A stretch of DNA of 36,122 bases from Myxococcales bacterium (GTDB lineage: Bacteria > Myxococcota_A > Bradymonadia > Bradymonadales > Bradymonadaceae). Positions within the stretch are counted from its first letter, which is position 1, and each line of letters opens with the position of its first letter. Position numbers and translations under genes: made by a program. The notes under the pieces were generated by a model. It did no database searches. It saw only the letters and a program-made list of their open reading frames with translations, and was not told the origin of the DNA. The DNA lies in assembly GCA_007135085.1 (NCBI GenBank), contig SLJM01000388.1, positions 1-36,122 on the forward strand, given 5' to 3'. Below, piece after piece: positions 18,101 through 25,422 of the stretch.

Positions 18101-21084
18101 GTCTCCGTCTCCGACACCCTCCCCTGCTCGTCGGTGACCTTCGCCACCACTCGATAGGAGCCGGGCACAAGCTCGTCGAAGGAGCAATTGAGGTGCTCGG
18201 CGCTCGAGATCTGCTCGCAATCGTCGACGTCCTCAAAGGTGTTCCACGTGCGCCGGTGCTGCAACTGCACCTGCACGGGCCGCCCCTCCACGACCTCGCC
18301 GTCGACGTCGACCACCACCAGGTCCACCTCCCATGCTTCGTCGCGGGGAATGAAATTTTTCTCCGAGCGAAGGCCCACATAAACTTCGGCCGGGTGGACC
18401 AGCACTGCATCGGTGGCCTCCCAGGTCTGGCGGTTGACGTCGGTCACCGACGCCGTGCCCGACACGCGGCGGGCGAAACCTCGCTCGGGAGATTCAAAGA
18501 CCATCTTCACCCGATCTTTTCCGTCCGCCCCGGTCTGGTGACCCGAGAAATTGCGAAGCTGGTCGGGTACGACTTCAAAGGTGGATCCCGACACTCCCCG
18601 ACCGGACCAGGGCGACCACCAGGGCGTCCATCGCCCAAATGTCCAGCCCGACCAGCCCGTGGGCCGATAGGTGGCCTCGCTCTCATCGAAGCGCCAGTAC
18701 ACGGGGGCGCCGCCGACGGCGCCGCCGGCATAATAGGCGGCCTCCACCTCCCAGGTGGTCTCCTCGGCGACCCGATGGGGGCCCTCGTCGGTGGACATGG
18801 TCACCTCGTATTCGGGGCGACGAAATTCCTGGAATTGGACGTGGTGAGCCGTTCGTCGATTGTGGGCAGCGATCCCCTCCTGGTCGATCGCCAGGTGGAT
18901 GGTGGCCGTGCCCAGGTTGGCGTTGTCGGGCACGGAGAAGCTGAACTCGAAACCTCCGAAACTATCGGTGCTCACCGTGCCACTGGCGATCTCGTTTCGC
19001 CTCGGCTCGAGCACCGAATATTCGATCGTCCCCCCCTGCCCGAGACCGACGAGATCACTCTTCGGTGATCGCTCGAGTTGGCGTACCCAGCCGCGTATCT
19101 TGACCTCTTCGCCGGGTTTATACATCTGCCGGTCATCGACCACGTACCACAGCAGGTTGGTCTGTGGGGCCTGATATTGCCAGCGCTGGTGTTGATTAAA
19201 CCAGTGGGTCTGCCCCTGTGGGGGAATAAGCAGGGTGTCGTCCCCGGACTCCACGACCAGGGGATCGGTGTGGCGAAAGGAAGCGGAGAGATCGACTGTG
19301 GCCGATCCGGTTGAATCGGTGCGCGCCATCGACCGGTCGCCGAATTTTATGGCCGCTCCGCCAACTGCATTTCCCCTGCCAAGGGAGGTGATATTGAGGG
19401 CCAACTCGCGGCTGTCCGTGGTGATATCGGCGGCCAGATCGGTATGCTGGACCCAGTAGATCCACCGCGGCGCATGATATTGATTGGGCCATGGTTGGGG
19501 CCGATCGACGACGATGACGGCGTGGCCCCTGCCCCCATCGCCGAGGGCGGCGGCGTAATTGACGGCGTGCTCCATGGGCTGATGGCGCTTTGATTCATCG
19601 AACCGCACCGTCGTCTCTCGCACAGGCCGCCCCGAGGGGCCGTCGGCCCCGTGGGATTGCCACTTCACAAATTCCGACCACTGCTCGGGATCGGCTCTGA
19701 AGAGGCGCACCCTCATGCTCTCCAGCTCGGCGACCCGAAAGGGAATCGCCGGCTCGCCATGTGCAGGTCGCACCAACAATCGCTGGTTCGGCCCGGCCAC
19801 AAACGGATGGTGAGAGCCGACCTCGATCTGGGCGCTTCGCCCACCCTGGATGGTCTCCCCGAAGACATCGGTCAGATCGGCGGGCAAGGTGATCGTATAG
19901 GTGGTGCGGGGCTGAAAATCTCCGCGAAGCCACAGATCCTGACCGCGCGTCGACTCCAGGGCCAGGGCTTCCACCGGGGGATCGACGTCGATGTCGATCT
20001 CCCCGTCGGTGGCGTCGACGGGGTTGGTCATCAGGATGCGGATCGGTGAACCGGGCCGGCAGTCGTGGCCCCAGCCGCATTCCATAAAGCGCAGCTGGAG
20101 GGGACCGTGGACATTAAAGGTCGATCGGTGGGACGCCTGCTCGATGACCGGGCCCTGGGCCGACTTGAGGGGGCCCTCGATGCGAATCGTGGCCGACTGA
20201 CCCATCTCGTAGGGCTGCCGTGGCGCCATGGCGATCAGACGCCCTTCGTCGAGCACGGATTCCAGATGTCGCTCTTTTGCCTCCTGGCGCAGGGCCTCAC
20301 CTTCGAGAACCTCCATCGGCACCTGGGTTCGCCCCTGATAGACGCTGATCGCCTCAGCGCTGGCCTGGTCGATGGGCTGGTTGAAGACGACGATCACCGC
20401 CGCGTCCCGGGCCTGGGGACCGTGCTGGGGATAGACCGTCTGGACCCGCGGACCCGGCGTAGAGAAGGCAAAGCGAACCTCCCCGGCGAGGCCTTTGCCG
20501 TCGACGGCCTCCAGGTCATCAGAGACCCCTATCGAAAACTCCGTAGCCATCGGCCACGCCTCTTCGGGCTCGAAGACCACCGTCTGAGTGCCGATCCACC
20601 GCCAGCGCCCCTCGATTTCGGGGGTGATGGAAAAGCGCTCTGTATCGTGGGTGCCCACCGCCGCCAATTCGACCACTGGTCGATCAAAGGCGATGGCCGC
20701 CTGGAAGGGGGGATCGACCTCCCCCTCGGGGCGAAATGCCTGGACGCGAAGGGGCCCCTCCGGGGTGGCCTGAGCGACGGGGCTGCTCAAATCGGGGGGC
20801 CAATCACCGTCGACGTCGTCTCCGCTAAGGGGTGGCGCCATACTCGCTTCGCGACGCTTAAACGACACCTGGTCGGCCTCGTCGGCCACCAGCGGCGGCA
20901 ATCGGGCCAATAGAGCGTCGATCTCGGCCTGCTCCAACTCCTCGCCGGCCACGGCGCGCATGGGCTCCCAACTGGACTCGCGAACCTCTTCCATTGCCAC
21001 ATCCTTTTCGTCCGGTGCCGAAGGACACCCCCAGAATATGCCGACCATCGCCAGCAGCAGAACACTTACGGCTAACTTCTTCAT
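15160..21084 (-). CDS. Alpha-2-macroglobulin lipoprotein with CxEQ thioester
   Basis: A 1974-residue protein whose signal peptide ends in IFWGC (Cys20), giving a predicted lipoprotein. It has the bacterial alpha-2-macroglobulin architecture: N-terminal MG/Ig-like domains, an Ala/Met/Gly-rich low-complexity segment near the middle that is the candidate bait region, a helical thioester domain and a C-terminal MG domain. The thioester motif is intact: CSEQ at codons 16641-16630 (Cys about residue 1482) inside TSYPFECSEQLASR, followed by GGFGFWSG. In this family, bait cleavage exposes the Cys-Gln thioester, which traps the attacking protease covalently. GGAAGG precedes the ATG by 5-7 bases. It is first in a probable operon with the thioester-less paralogue. 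No penicillin-binding protein gene (the usual pbpC neighbour in enterobacteria) is in the window. Confidence 0.93.
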   Translation of the reverse strand: MKKLAVSVLLLAMVGIFWGCPSAPDEKDVAMEEVRESSWEPMRAVAGEELEQAEIDALLARLPPLVADEADQVSFKRREASMAPPLSGDDVDGDWPPDLSSPVAQATPEGPLRVQAFRPEGEVDPPFQAAIAFDRPVVELAAVGTHDTERFSITPEIEGRWRWIGTQTVVFEPEEAWPMATEFSIGVSDDLEAVDGKGLAGEVRFAFSTPGPRVQTVYPQHGPQARDAAVIVVFNQPIDQASAEAISVYQGRTQVPMEVLEGEALRQEAKERHLESVLDEGRLIAMAPRQPYEMGQSATIRIEGPLKSAQGPVIEQASHRSTFNVHGPLQLRFMECGWGHDCRPGSPIRILMTNPVDATDGEIDIDVDPPVEALALESTRGQDLWLRGDFQPRTTYTITLPADLTDVFGETIQGGRSAQIEVGSHHPFVAGPNQRLLVRPAHGEPAIPFRVAELESMRVRLFRADPEQWSEFVKWQSHGADGPSGRPVRETTVRFDESKRHQPMEHAVNYAAALGDGGRGHAVIVVDRPQPWPNQYHAPRWIYWVQHTDLAADITTDSRELALNITSLGRGNAVGGAAIKFGDRSMARTDSTGSATVDLSASFRHTDPLVVESGDDTLLIPPQGQTHWFNQHQRWQYQAPQTNLLWYVVDDRQMYKPGEEVKIRGWVRQLERSPKSDLVGLGQGGTIEYSVLEPRRNEIASGTVSTDSFGGFEFSFSVPDNANLGTATIHLAIDQEGIAAHNRRTAHHVQFQEFRRPEYEVTMSTDEGPHRVAEETTWEVEAAYYAGGAVGGAPVYWRFDESEATYRPTGWSGWTFGRWTPWWSPWSGRGVSGSTFEVVPDQLRNFSGHQTGADGKDRVKMVFESPERGFARRVSGTASVTDVNRQTWEATDAVLVHPAEVYVGLRSEKNFIPRDEAWEVDLVVVDVDGEVVEGRPVQVQLQHRRTWNTFEDVDDCEQISSAEHLNCSFDELVPGSYRVVAKVTDEQGRVSETETNFWVAGQDRSGAETAEEDELIIIPEQEEFAVGDKARLFVQAPYYPLDVVVELRRDGRYERREVRLSANDPVVEIDIEEAMIPNVHVRVLALGSDEGYGVDHFAAGSINLQVDRGPRKLGVTVEPRTSVIAPGDDLTTSVRVVDAEGAPVKDAQVLLFAVDESVLALSAYELADPLSVFYRARAAGMSDIRSRAWLLLDGEEELEAEEAVIDEVQQAPMGALGASGARGSAPAPMMARMESAPAEMDAAFGAADMGGGGAQEAIALREVFDALAFFRSDGVTDEDGEVSFTQTMPDSLTRYRVMAVAVAGDKFFGSGQEDVTARRPLMVRPSAPRFLNVGDSFDLPVVIHNRSDRERTVKVALRATSALEWIETPGRAVKVPADDRVEVRFAARVTSAGTTRIQVGVADDEYADAELVTLPVLTPATTEAFATYGSIGDGDADALLQALKVPDDAYSEFGGLEVMTSSTQMQSLTDAFIYLTSYPFECSEQLASRILSVLALYDVLDAFEAEGLPDEEALKAAMAGWISDLEALQRSDGGFGFWSGSRLSSPYTSTHATLALWKAQQAGYEVASYRLQRAQNYLRNVANYIHQYHPRAAAAVEAYALHVRHRMGQASARELDQYVTRRGIEEMPMEALGWLLPMAQGTQFEQRFLQRITNQVQETAATAEFQETYESDAYRILHTTRRTDGVVLAGLIAVDPDHYLIEKVARGLMAHRTRGRWGNTQENVFILKALRAYFDAYEEVEPDFVARAWLGEDHIAEHEFKGRTTERHHVEVPMSFLAAQGEENLPLVMQRDGAGRMYYRLGIRYAPRSRMLPAHNEGFTVERTYEAVDDPDDVVRTDQGWEIRAGARVRVALTMTIPARRYHVALVDWLPAGFEPVNTALAVSDVESDLVGGSTDRRQWYWWWSRPWFEHQNMRDERVEAFASLVSEGVHTYSYVARATTPGEFIAMPAKAEEMYHPETFGRSASEIVRVVDP
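16630..16641 (-). other. Thioester motif codons (CSEQ)
   Basis: The minus strand reads TGC TCC GAG CAG, the Cys-x-Glu-Gln thioester signature of alpha-2-macroglobulins and complement proteins. The aligned positions in the downstream paralogue are 10588-10577, reading Ser-Ser-Arg-Asp. Confidence 0.9.
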
Positions 21085-21174
21085 CGTCGCCTTCCATCGA
21101 AACGGTCTACCAGTCGCACGAGTATGCCCGCTTCGTACAAACGACGAAACTTCGGAATCGATCTAAATTCTTTT

Positions 21175-21191
21175 GAGATTCTTTGAATCTC
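21175..21191. promoter_or_regulatory. Perfect dyad upstream of macroglobulin operon
   Basis: GAGATTC-TTT-GAATCTC is a perfect inverted repeat with 7-bp arms and a 3-bp centre, about 90 bp upstream of the ATG at 21084. Position and symmetry fit an operator for a dimeric regulator. No regulator gene is adjacent, and it could also be a chance hairpin. Confidence 0.4.
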
Positions 21192-21217
21192 CCCGCAGAC
21201 CTCGCCGGGGTGGTATC

Positions 21218-21263
21218 TCGTGGGACGTTTCTTCCCCCCCTGCCCACTCGATACGAATCAACT
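21218..21263 (-). repeat. Left terminal inverted repeat (46 bp)
   Basis: Reverse complement of 21653-21698 with four mismatches. It contains CTGCCCACTCGATACGAATC and a run of seven C. Confidence 0.8.
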
Positions 21264-21419
21264 TATGGCCGCTTGAAATAAAGGGAATCTGGCTACGGGG
21301 AGGTTGAGATGGTTCGGTCCGAGGGTATCGGCGATGGTCGGTTTTTTGGGACGTTCGGGATCAGGACATGGGTGGTTTTCTGTTTTCTTCGTTGTAGATT
21401 GGTCGATAGCTCCACCGTC

Positions 21420-21472
21420 TCTGCGGCCTCGGCGCGTAGTTTGCGAAGCTTAGTTCGCGTCGAGGCCACAGA
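21420..21472. repeat. Internal inverted repeat of the palindrome
   Basis: Arms TCTGCGGCCTCGGCGCG (21420-21436) and CGCGTCGAGGCCACAGA (21456-21472) differ at two positions. The 19-base loop includes AAGCTT. Confidence 0.75.
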
Positions 21473-21652
21473 AACGTTCCGAACAACCGACCAACGTATA
21501 TCTGACGATCGAAGACCACCTAAGTACCAATCGCGGACGACTCAACAACCACCCGGTCCCGATCGCGGACGACCAAATAACCACCCTCATTGGATTTGCC
21601 GCGACCTAATCCCTACGGGAATTTGCGTTTGACCGCTAAAGTACACACTGAA

Positions 21653-21698
21653 AGCTGATTCGTATCGAGTGGGCAGCGGGGGAGGAAACATCCCACGA
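21653..21698 (+). repeat. Right terminal inverted repeat (46 bp)
   Basis: It begins AGCTGATTCGTATCGAG and ends CATCCCACGA, and pairs with 21218-21263. It is the arm most like the solo copy near 289-326. Confidence 0.8.
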
Positions 21699-21775
21699 AT
21701 TATCGGACCTCGTTTAGCCGACCTGGTCGGGACCGGATCTCGTTGGTCTTCGGTGGGACGCCCCACCGAAACCTC

Positions 21776-23308
21776 TCAACAACTGGTGGTGCAGTAGGTG
21801 TCGCCCGTAAAGGAATCGTAGCAACAAACCTGCCCCGCCGAGCACTGGAAGTGGCCCTCGCAATAGCAGTCATTGAAGGTGGCGTAGCACAGACCGGAGG
21901 GGCAATCCGATCCGTATTGGCAGGTCGAGGTATCCGGATTTTGCACGCACATCTGATTCTCGCAGATCTGGCCGTTGATCGGGCAATGGAGATTGTCGTT
22001 GAGGCAATCGACGCATTCGTTGACCGTGGTATCGCAATAATCGCCGCTGGGACAGCCCGCATCGGAGGTGCAGCCGCCGCAGGTATTATCCGAGCGACAT
22101 AGCTGGCCGGTGGGGCAATCCGTATTGTTGAGGCATTCGACGCAGACGTTGTAATTGGTGCAGACTTCGTTGGCCCCGCAGTGGGAATCGTATTGGCAGT
22201 CCACGCAGGTATTATCGCCGGTGCAGACCTGGCCGCCGCCGCAATGACCGTCGACCTCGCAGTCCAGGCAGGTGTGGTTGGAAGAACAGATCTGGCCGGG
22301 GCAATCGCCGTCGCTCAGGCAATCGCGGCAGACCGCATCGCTCGTATCACAGACCTGTCCCGGACAGTGGCCGTCATCATAACAGTCCACGCAGACCGAA
22401 TCAGTGGTGCGGCAATAGCCCTGGTCGCAGTCACCGTCGGTGACGCAGCCCACGCAGAGGTTATTGGCGACATCACAGGTCTCGTTTGCTCCGCAGTGGG
22501 ACTGGTCGGTGCACTGGACACATTCTTTTTGTGCCGTCAGACAAGCCCCGCCGTCGCAATCGCCGTCGCCCAGGCATTCCACGCAGGTGTCGCCGTCGCA
22601 GACACCGTCGGGACAATCGCCGTCGGTGACGCAGCCCACGCATTCGAAGAGATCGGTATGGCAGACCTCGCCACTGGAGCAATGGCTGGTCTCCAGACAG
22701 CGCACGCATTCCTCTCGTGCGGCGTTGCAAAACGGGGCGTCCGGATCGGGGCAATGGCTGTGGGTGGCGCAGACGACGCATTCATAATTGGCGTCACAGA
22801 CCAGGTCGCCCTCGCAATGACTGGAGCCCAGGCACTCTCTGCAGATATGACCGCCGCTCTGATCGCAGACTCCCGCCTCGCAATGATCGTCCGTATGGCA
22901 GGGGCGGCATAGGCCGCTGTCGGGATCACAAAATTGGCTGCCGCAATCGGCGTCGCTCTCGCAGGCCACCACGCAGACCTGGGCGGCGCTGTCGCAGACC
23001 AGGGCGTCGCCGGGGCATTCGTGACTCTCCTGACAGCTGTCGGGGATCGGCCCGTTCGACGTGTCCTCGTCGCCGTCAGCGTCGGACGTGGCATCGGGCA
23101 TGGGTCGACTCGTATCGTCACCGGCCTGCTGAATATCGCCCTCTTCCACGTCCCGATCTTCTATCCCGGCGTCGCCTTCACCGTATTCCTCATGAACCAG
23201 AATCTCGTCGCCGGCACATCCCCAGCCGACCAACAGAGCGAACGCCAGGGCTATCAACCCCCATTCTAACGCCCCCTTTCCACCGCACCACTCTTGATAG
23301 CTATTCAT
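21776..23308 (-). CDS. Cys-rich repeat lipoprotein (paralogue 2)
   Basis: A 510-residue probable lipoprotein from the chosen start. The signal peptide ends in VGWGC (Cys31). An acidic linker follows to about residue 75. Then come about twenty repeats of the type C-x2-D-(S/G)-(D/H)-C-x(4-6)-C-x(4-6)-C, for example CVTDGDCPDGVC, and a Cys-rich tail ending TTSC. It matches the protein at 1278-2681 in plan and repeat type, so the two are paralogues. The role is unknown; a disulfide-stiffened surface stalk or ligand-binding chain is plausible. The start is placed at the ATG at 23308 (MNSYQ...) because this leaves a normal-length signal peptide; the frame extends to an ATG at 23338. Neither has a strong ribosome site. 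The open frames antisense to it are codon-bias shadows. Confidence 0.85.
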   Translation of the reverse strand: MNSYQEWCGGKGALEWGLIALAFALLVGWGCAGDEILVHEEYGEGDAGIEDRDVEEGDIQQAGDDTSRPMPDATSDADGDEDTSNGPIPDSCQESHECPGDALVCDSAAQVCVVACESDADCGSQFCDPDSGLCRPCHTDDHCEAGVCDQSGGHICRECLGSSHCEGDLVCDANYECVVCATHSHCPDPDAPFCNAAREECVRCLETSHCSSGEVCHTDLFECVGCVTDGDCPDGVCDGDTCVECLGDGDCDGGACLTAQKECVQCTDQSHCGANETCDVANNLCVGCVTDGDCDQGYCRTTDSVCVDCYDDGHCPGQVCDTSDAVCRDCLSDGDCPGQICSSNHTCLDCEVDGHCGGGQVCTGDNTCVDCQYDSHCGANEVCTNYNVCVECLNNTDCPTGQLCRSDNTCGGCTSDAGCPSGDYCDTTVNECVDCLNDNLHCPINGQICENQMCVQNPDTSTCQYGSDCPSGLCYATFNDCYCEGHFQCSAGQVCCYDSFTGDTYCTTSC

Positions 23309-23470
23309 GTCGCCAACCCAGATGAAGCGCCCGGCCATCGTAGCCCCGAGTCTTCATTGTGTCGGATTTCAATCAGAGACACAAGAAATGCGTTTCCTGC
23401 GGATGTGATCGGATCCTGTCGATAATCCAAAAATTTCCAAGAGACCAATCGCGGTAGTCTCCGTGCCCAT

Positions 23471-23505
23471 GTCTTGAGTCTTGAACTACACTGCACCCTC
23501 CGCGG
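23471..23505 (+). repeat. Heptamer repeat copy A
   Basis: Two GTCTTGA heptamers followed by a diverged copy of the GC-rich tail (ACTACACTGCACCCTCCGCG). It faces copy B in inverted orientation 30 bp away, so the two could fold into one hairpin. Confidence 0.7.
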
Positions 23506-23534
23506 TTCGAGGGCGTCCGATACCACAAATTCAT

Positions 23535-23575
23535 CGCAGGGCGCCGTTCAAGACCCACGACCCAGGACTCAAGAC
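23535..23575 (-). repeat. Heptamer repeat copy B
   Basis: On the minus strand: one GTCTTGA, one GTCCTGG, one GTCGTGG and one GTCTTGA, then the tail ACGGCGCCCTGCG. It begins immediately after the stop codon of the PLP enzyme gene (TGA at 23578-23576). Confidence 0.8.
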
Positions 23576-24823
23576 TCAATACCCTCGGATGGCGCCGTCG
23601 AGGGCCTCGAAGCCGCGATGAATCTCATCGACGGCGCCGAAGGCATGGGCGGCGCTGTCCATATTGATCGCGCTGGCCCGCCAGATGGCCCGCTCCAGAT
23701 CGGCCCACAGATCCTCCACATGCTCCAGCCCCACCGACAGGCGTACCAGCTGTGGCGACACCCCTGACTCGTCGCGGGCCTCGGCGTCGACGATCTGGTG
23801 GGTCAGCGACGCCGGGTGCTGGATGAGGCTGTCCGTCGATCCCAGGCTCACCGCAGGGGTGATGAGCTCGACGCTCTCCATGACGCCCCGCGCCACGTCG
23901 AGCTCTTTGACCTCGAAGGCCAGCATCGCCCCGGGGCCGCGCATCTGACGATCGACGACGATCTCCGGGTCACATTCGGCCAGGCCCGGATAGAAGACGC
24001 GCTCCACTCTGGGGTGTTCCGACAACCTCTCGGCGATGATCTGGGCCGAGCTCTGGGCGGCCTCCACGCGAAGGGGCAGCGTCGCCAGCCCCCGGCGCAG
24101 CAGATAGGCCGCCATGGGGTGCATCAGACCGCCTGTGGCGATGCGGATCTGTCGAAGCTCGGCGGCCCACTCCTCGGTGGTGGCCACCACGCCGCCGATG
24201 ACGTCGCCGTGGCCTCCGATATATTTCGACGCGCTGTGCAGCACCAGAGTGGCGCCGAATTCGGCCGGGTTTTGCAATACCGGCGTGGCGAATGTGGAAT
24301 CCACCAGTACGGGCACCCCGTCGGCCTGGCGCACCAATCGCTCGATATCGATGAGGTTGAGCGTCGGATTGGCCGGGGTCTCGCAGATAATCAGCGCTGT
24401 ATCGTCGTCGATGACCTCGCCCACCGTGTCCGCCGTCGCCCAGCGCACCTCCACGCCGGCCAGGCCATGGCTGAGCAGGTGGTCCGTGCCGCCATAGAGA
24501 GGCCGGATGGCCACCACGTTGGCCCCGCGACCGGCGGCGGCGAGCAGACAGGCCGTGACGGCGGCCATGCCCGAGGCGAAGGCCACCGCCGATTCGGTGC
24601 CCTCCATCTGAGCCATCGCCTTTTCAAATTCAGCGACCGTCTCGTTGTGCAGTCGGGCATAGACCGGGTTCTGGGCCGTGCCGGCGCCCTGAGCCAACTC
24701 CCCCAGACTCTGCGCTGCCACCCGGGGATCGTCGATGCGCGCGCTGTTGGCAAACGCCATCGATGCGTAGTGGTGAGACGACGAATGAGCGACGAATTTG
24801 GTGTGGAGATAATCGGCCATCAT
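23576..24823 (-). CDS. Cys/Met-metabolism PLP-dependent enzyme
   Basis: A 415-residue enzyme of the cystathionine gamma-synthase/lyase and methionine gamma-lyase family (fold type I PLP). Diagnostic features are N-P-V-Y-A-R near the N-terminus, FASGMAAV, the Lys200 Schiff-base site in HSASKYIGGHGD, and the C-terminal SLGSTDSLIQHPASLTH. It would act in the cytoplasm on sulfur amino acids. The reaction is not settled: the residue after LYG is Gly (LYGGT), not the Cys typical of well-studied methionine gamma-lyases, which leans toward a cystathionine or general C-S lyase. The N-terminal 30 residues are atypical. The start is at 24823 because AAGGA lies five bases upstream; the longer frame to 24850 lacks support. 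It is divergent from an Lrp/AsnC gene, a common arrangement for amino-acid catabolic enzymes. Confidence 0.88.
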   Translation of the reverse strand: MMADYLHTKFVAHSSSHHYASMAFANSARIDDPRVAAQSLGELAQGAGTAQNPVYARLHNETVAEFEKAMAQMEGTESAVAFASGMAAVTACLLAAAGRGANVVAIRPLYGGTDHLLSHGLAGVEVRWATADTVGEVIDDDTALIICETPANPTLNLIDIERLVRQADGVPVLVDSTFATPVLQNPAEFGATLVLHSASKYIGGHGDVIGGVVATTEEWAAELRQIRIATGGLMHPMAAYLLRRGLATLPLRVEAAQSSAQIIAERLSEHPRVERVFYPGLAECDPEIVVDRQMRGPGAMLAFEVKELDVARGVMESVELITPAVSLGSTDSLIQHPASLTHQIVDAEARDESGVSPQLVRLSVGLEHVEDLWADLERAIWRASAINMDSAAHAFGAVDEIHRGFEALDGAIRGY

Positions 24824-24852
24824 TCGAATCCTTGTCTGGAGAAAGGTCACTT

Positions 24853-24871
24853 TATTGATTATAGTTCAATA
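24853..24871. promoter_or_regulatory. Dyad in the divergent promoter (TATTGA-N7-TCAATA)
   Basis: A 6-bp inverted repeat with a 7-bp spacer that overlaps the TATAAT box of the PLP enzyme gene. The AT-rich symmetric sequence is typical of Lrp/AsnC binding sites, and the divergent gene encodes such a regulator. Direct binding is inference. Confidence 0.5.
24858..24863 (-). promoter_or_regulatory. -10 box for the PLP enzyme gene
   Basis: The minus strand reads TATAAT, a perfect -10 hexamer, 35 bases before the ATG at 24823. The -35 region (about 24881-24886, ATGGAG) is poor, which would fit activator dependence. Confidence 0.5.
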
Positions 24872-24885
24872 TGTAGCGATCTCCA

Positions 24886-24900
24886 TCGAATTAAATTCGA
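24886..24900. promoter_or_regulatory. Second dyad (TCGAATT-A-AATTCGA)
   Basis: A perfect 15-bp palindrome 16-30 bases upstream of the Lrp/AsnC start codon. It is centred about 31 bp (three helical turns) from the neighbouring dyad at 24853-24871. It is a candidate autoregulatory site. Confidence 0.45.
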
Positions 24901-24915
24901 AAAAAGGTCCAAAAA

Positions 24916-25383
24916 ATGGAATTAGACCGAATTGACCGTCAGATTCTGGCCCGCCTACAGAATAATGCTCAAATCTCCAATCTAGAGTTGGCAAACGAGG
25001 TCGGCCTGGCCCCCTCGACCTGCCTTCACCGGGTGGGCAAATTGCGCGAACGGGGCGTCTTGCTCGACACCCACGCCACGGTGGAGCCCGAGGCGCTGGG
25101 GATCGGCATCCAGGCCCTGGTGTCGGTGCGCCTGGAGCGCCACTCCCGCAAATACGTGGACAGCTTCCACCGCCACGCCCTGTCCCTCGACGAGGTCCTG
25201 GCCGTCTTCCACGTCACGGGCCCCCAGGATTTTATTCTCCATATGGCGGTGCGCGATACGGAACACCTGCGCGACGTGACCATGGACCAACTGACCACCC
25301 GCGCCGAGGTCAGCCAGTTGGAGACGGCCCTGGTCTACGAGCACGATCGCAAGCCCGTGCTCCCCGACTTTTTGGGGGAGTGA
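24916..25383 (+). CDS. Lrp/AsnC-family transcriptional regulator
   Basis: A 155-residue protein. Residues about 4-60 form the Lrp-type winged helix-turn-helix (LDRIDRQILARLQNNAQISN...LAPSTCLHRVGKLRERGV). Residues about 65-145 form the RAM/AsnC ligand-binding domain that responds to amino acids and builds octamers. The start ATG at 24916 has a weak AGG 10-12 bases upstream. It is divergent from the PLP enzyme (92 bp between start codons), with two dyads between them. By analogy with other Lrp-type regulators next to amino-acid catabolic genes, it probably senses the substrate amino acid and controls that enzyme and itself. The family call is sure; the target is inferred. Confidence 0.92.
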   Translation: MELDRIDRQILARLQNNAQISNLELANEVGLAPSTCLHRVGKLRERGVLLDTHATVEPEALGIGIQALVSVRLERHSRKYVDSFHRHALSLDEVLAVFHVTGPQDFILHMAVRDTEHLRDVTMDQLTTRAEVSQLETALVYEHDRKPVLPDFLGE

Positions 25384-25422
25384 GCGTGCTGTGATCGACC
25401 GACCTCGGTGGTACCCCGATCG

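Larger units (their letters stand above)
21218..21698. mobile_element. Imperfect 481-bp palindrome, MITE-like
   Basis: The ends are 46-bp inverted repeats: 21218-21263 and 21653-21698 match with four mismatches and share the core CGTATCGAGTGGGC. The interior has a second inverted pair (21420-21436 with 21456-21472, 15 of 17 matching), scattered GGTGGTT-type half repeats on both sides, and a short duplicated segment on the right containing TCGCGGACGAC. No transposase is encoded and no convincing target duplication flanks it. This fits a non-autonomous foldback or MITE-like element, or a large structured intergenic repeat. A single arm also occurs near 289-326. Confidence 0.6.
21085..21775. other. 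691-bp gene-free region
   Basis: It lies between the macroglobulin operon start and the 3' end of the second Cys-rich lipoprotein gene, both on the minus strand. The open frames inside (for example 21309-21632) are Arg/Pro-rich, match no family I know and overlap the palindrome, so I do not call them. It contains a 17-bp perfect dyad at 21175-21191 and a 481-bp imperfect palindrome at 21218-21698. The macroglobulin promoter should lie in 21085-21217; I saw no strong -35/-10 pair. Confidence 0.7.

Noticed and set aside
17797-19068. 423-codon plus-strand open frame
   Set aside because: Antisense to the thioester macroglobulin gene; no domain, and Gly/Asp/His-rich as expected for a shadow.
21309-21632. 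107-codon open frame inside the palindrome
   Set aside because: Low-complexity Arg/Pro/Ser product with no ribosome site, inside an inverted-repeat structure.
22181-22912. 243-codon plus-strand open frame
   Set aside because: Same situation over the second Cys-rich lipoprotein; a codon-bias shadow without a recognisable domain.
23576-24823. Naming the PLP enzyme methionine gamma-lyase
   Set aside because: The key Cys after LYG in characterised methionine gamma-lyases is Gly here, and the motifs are shared across the cystathionine enzymes.
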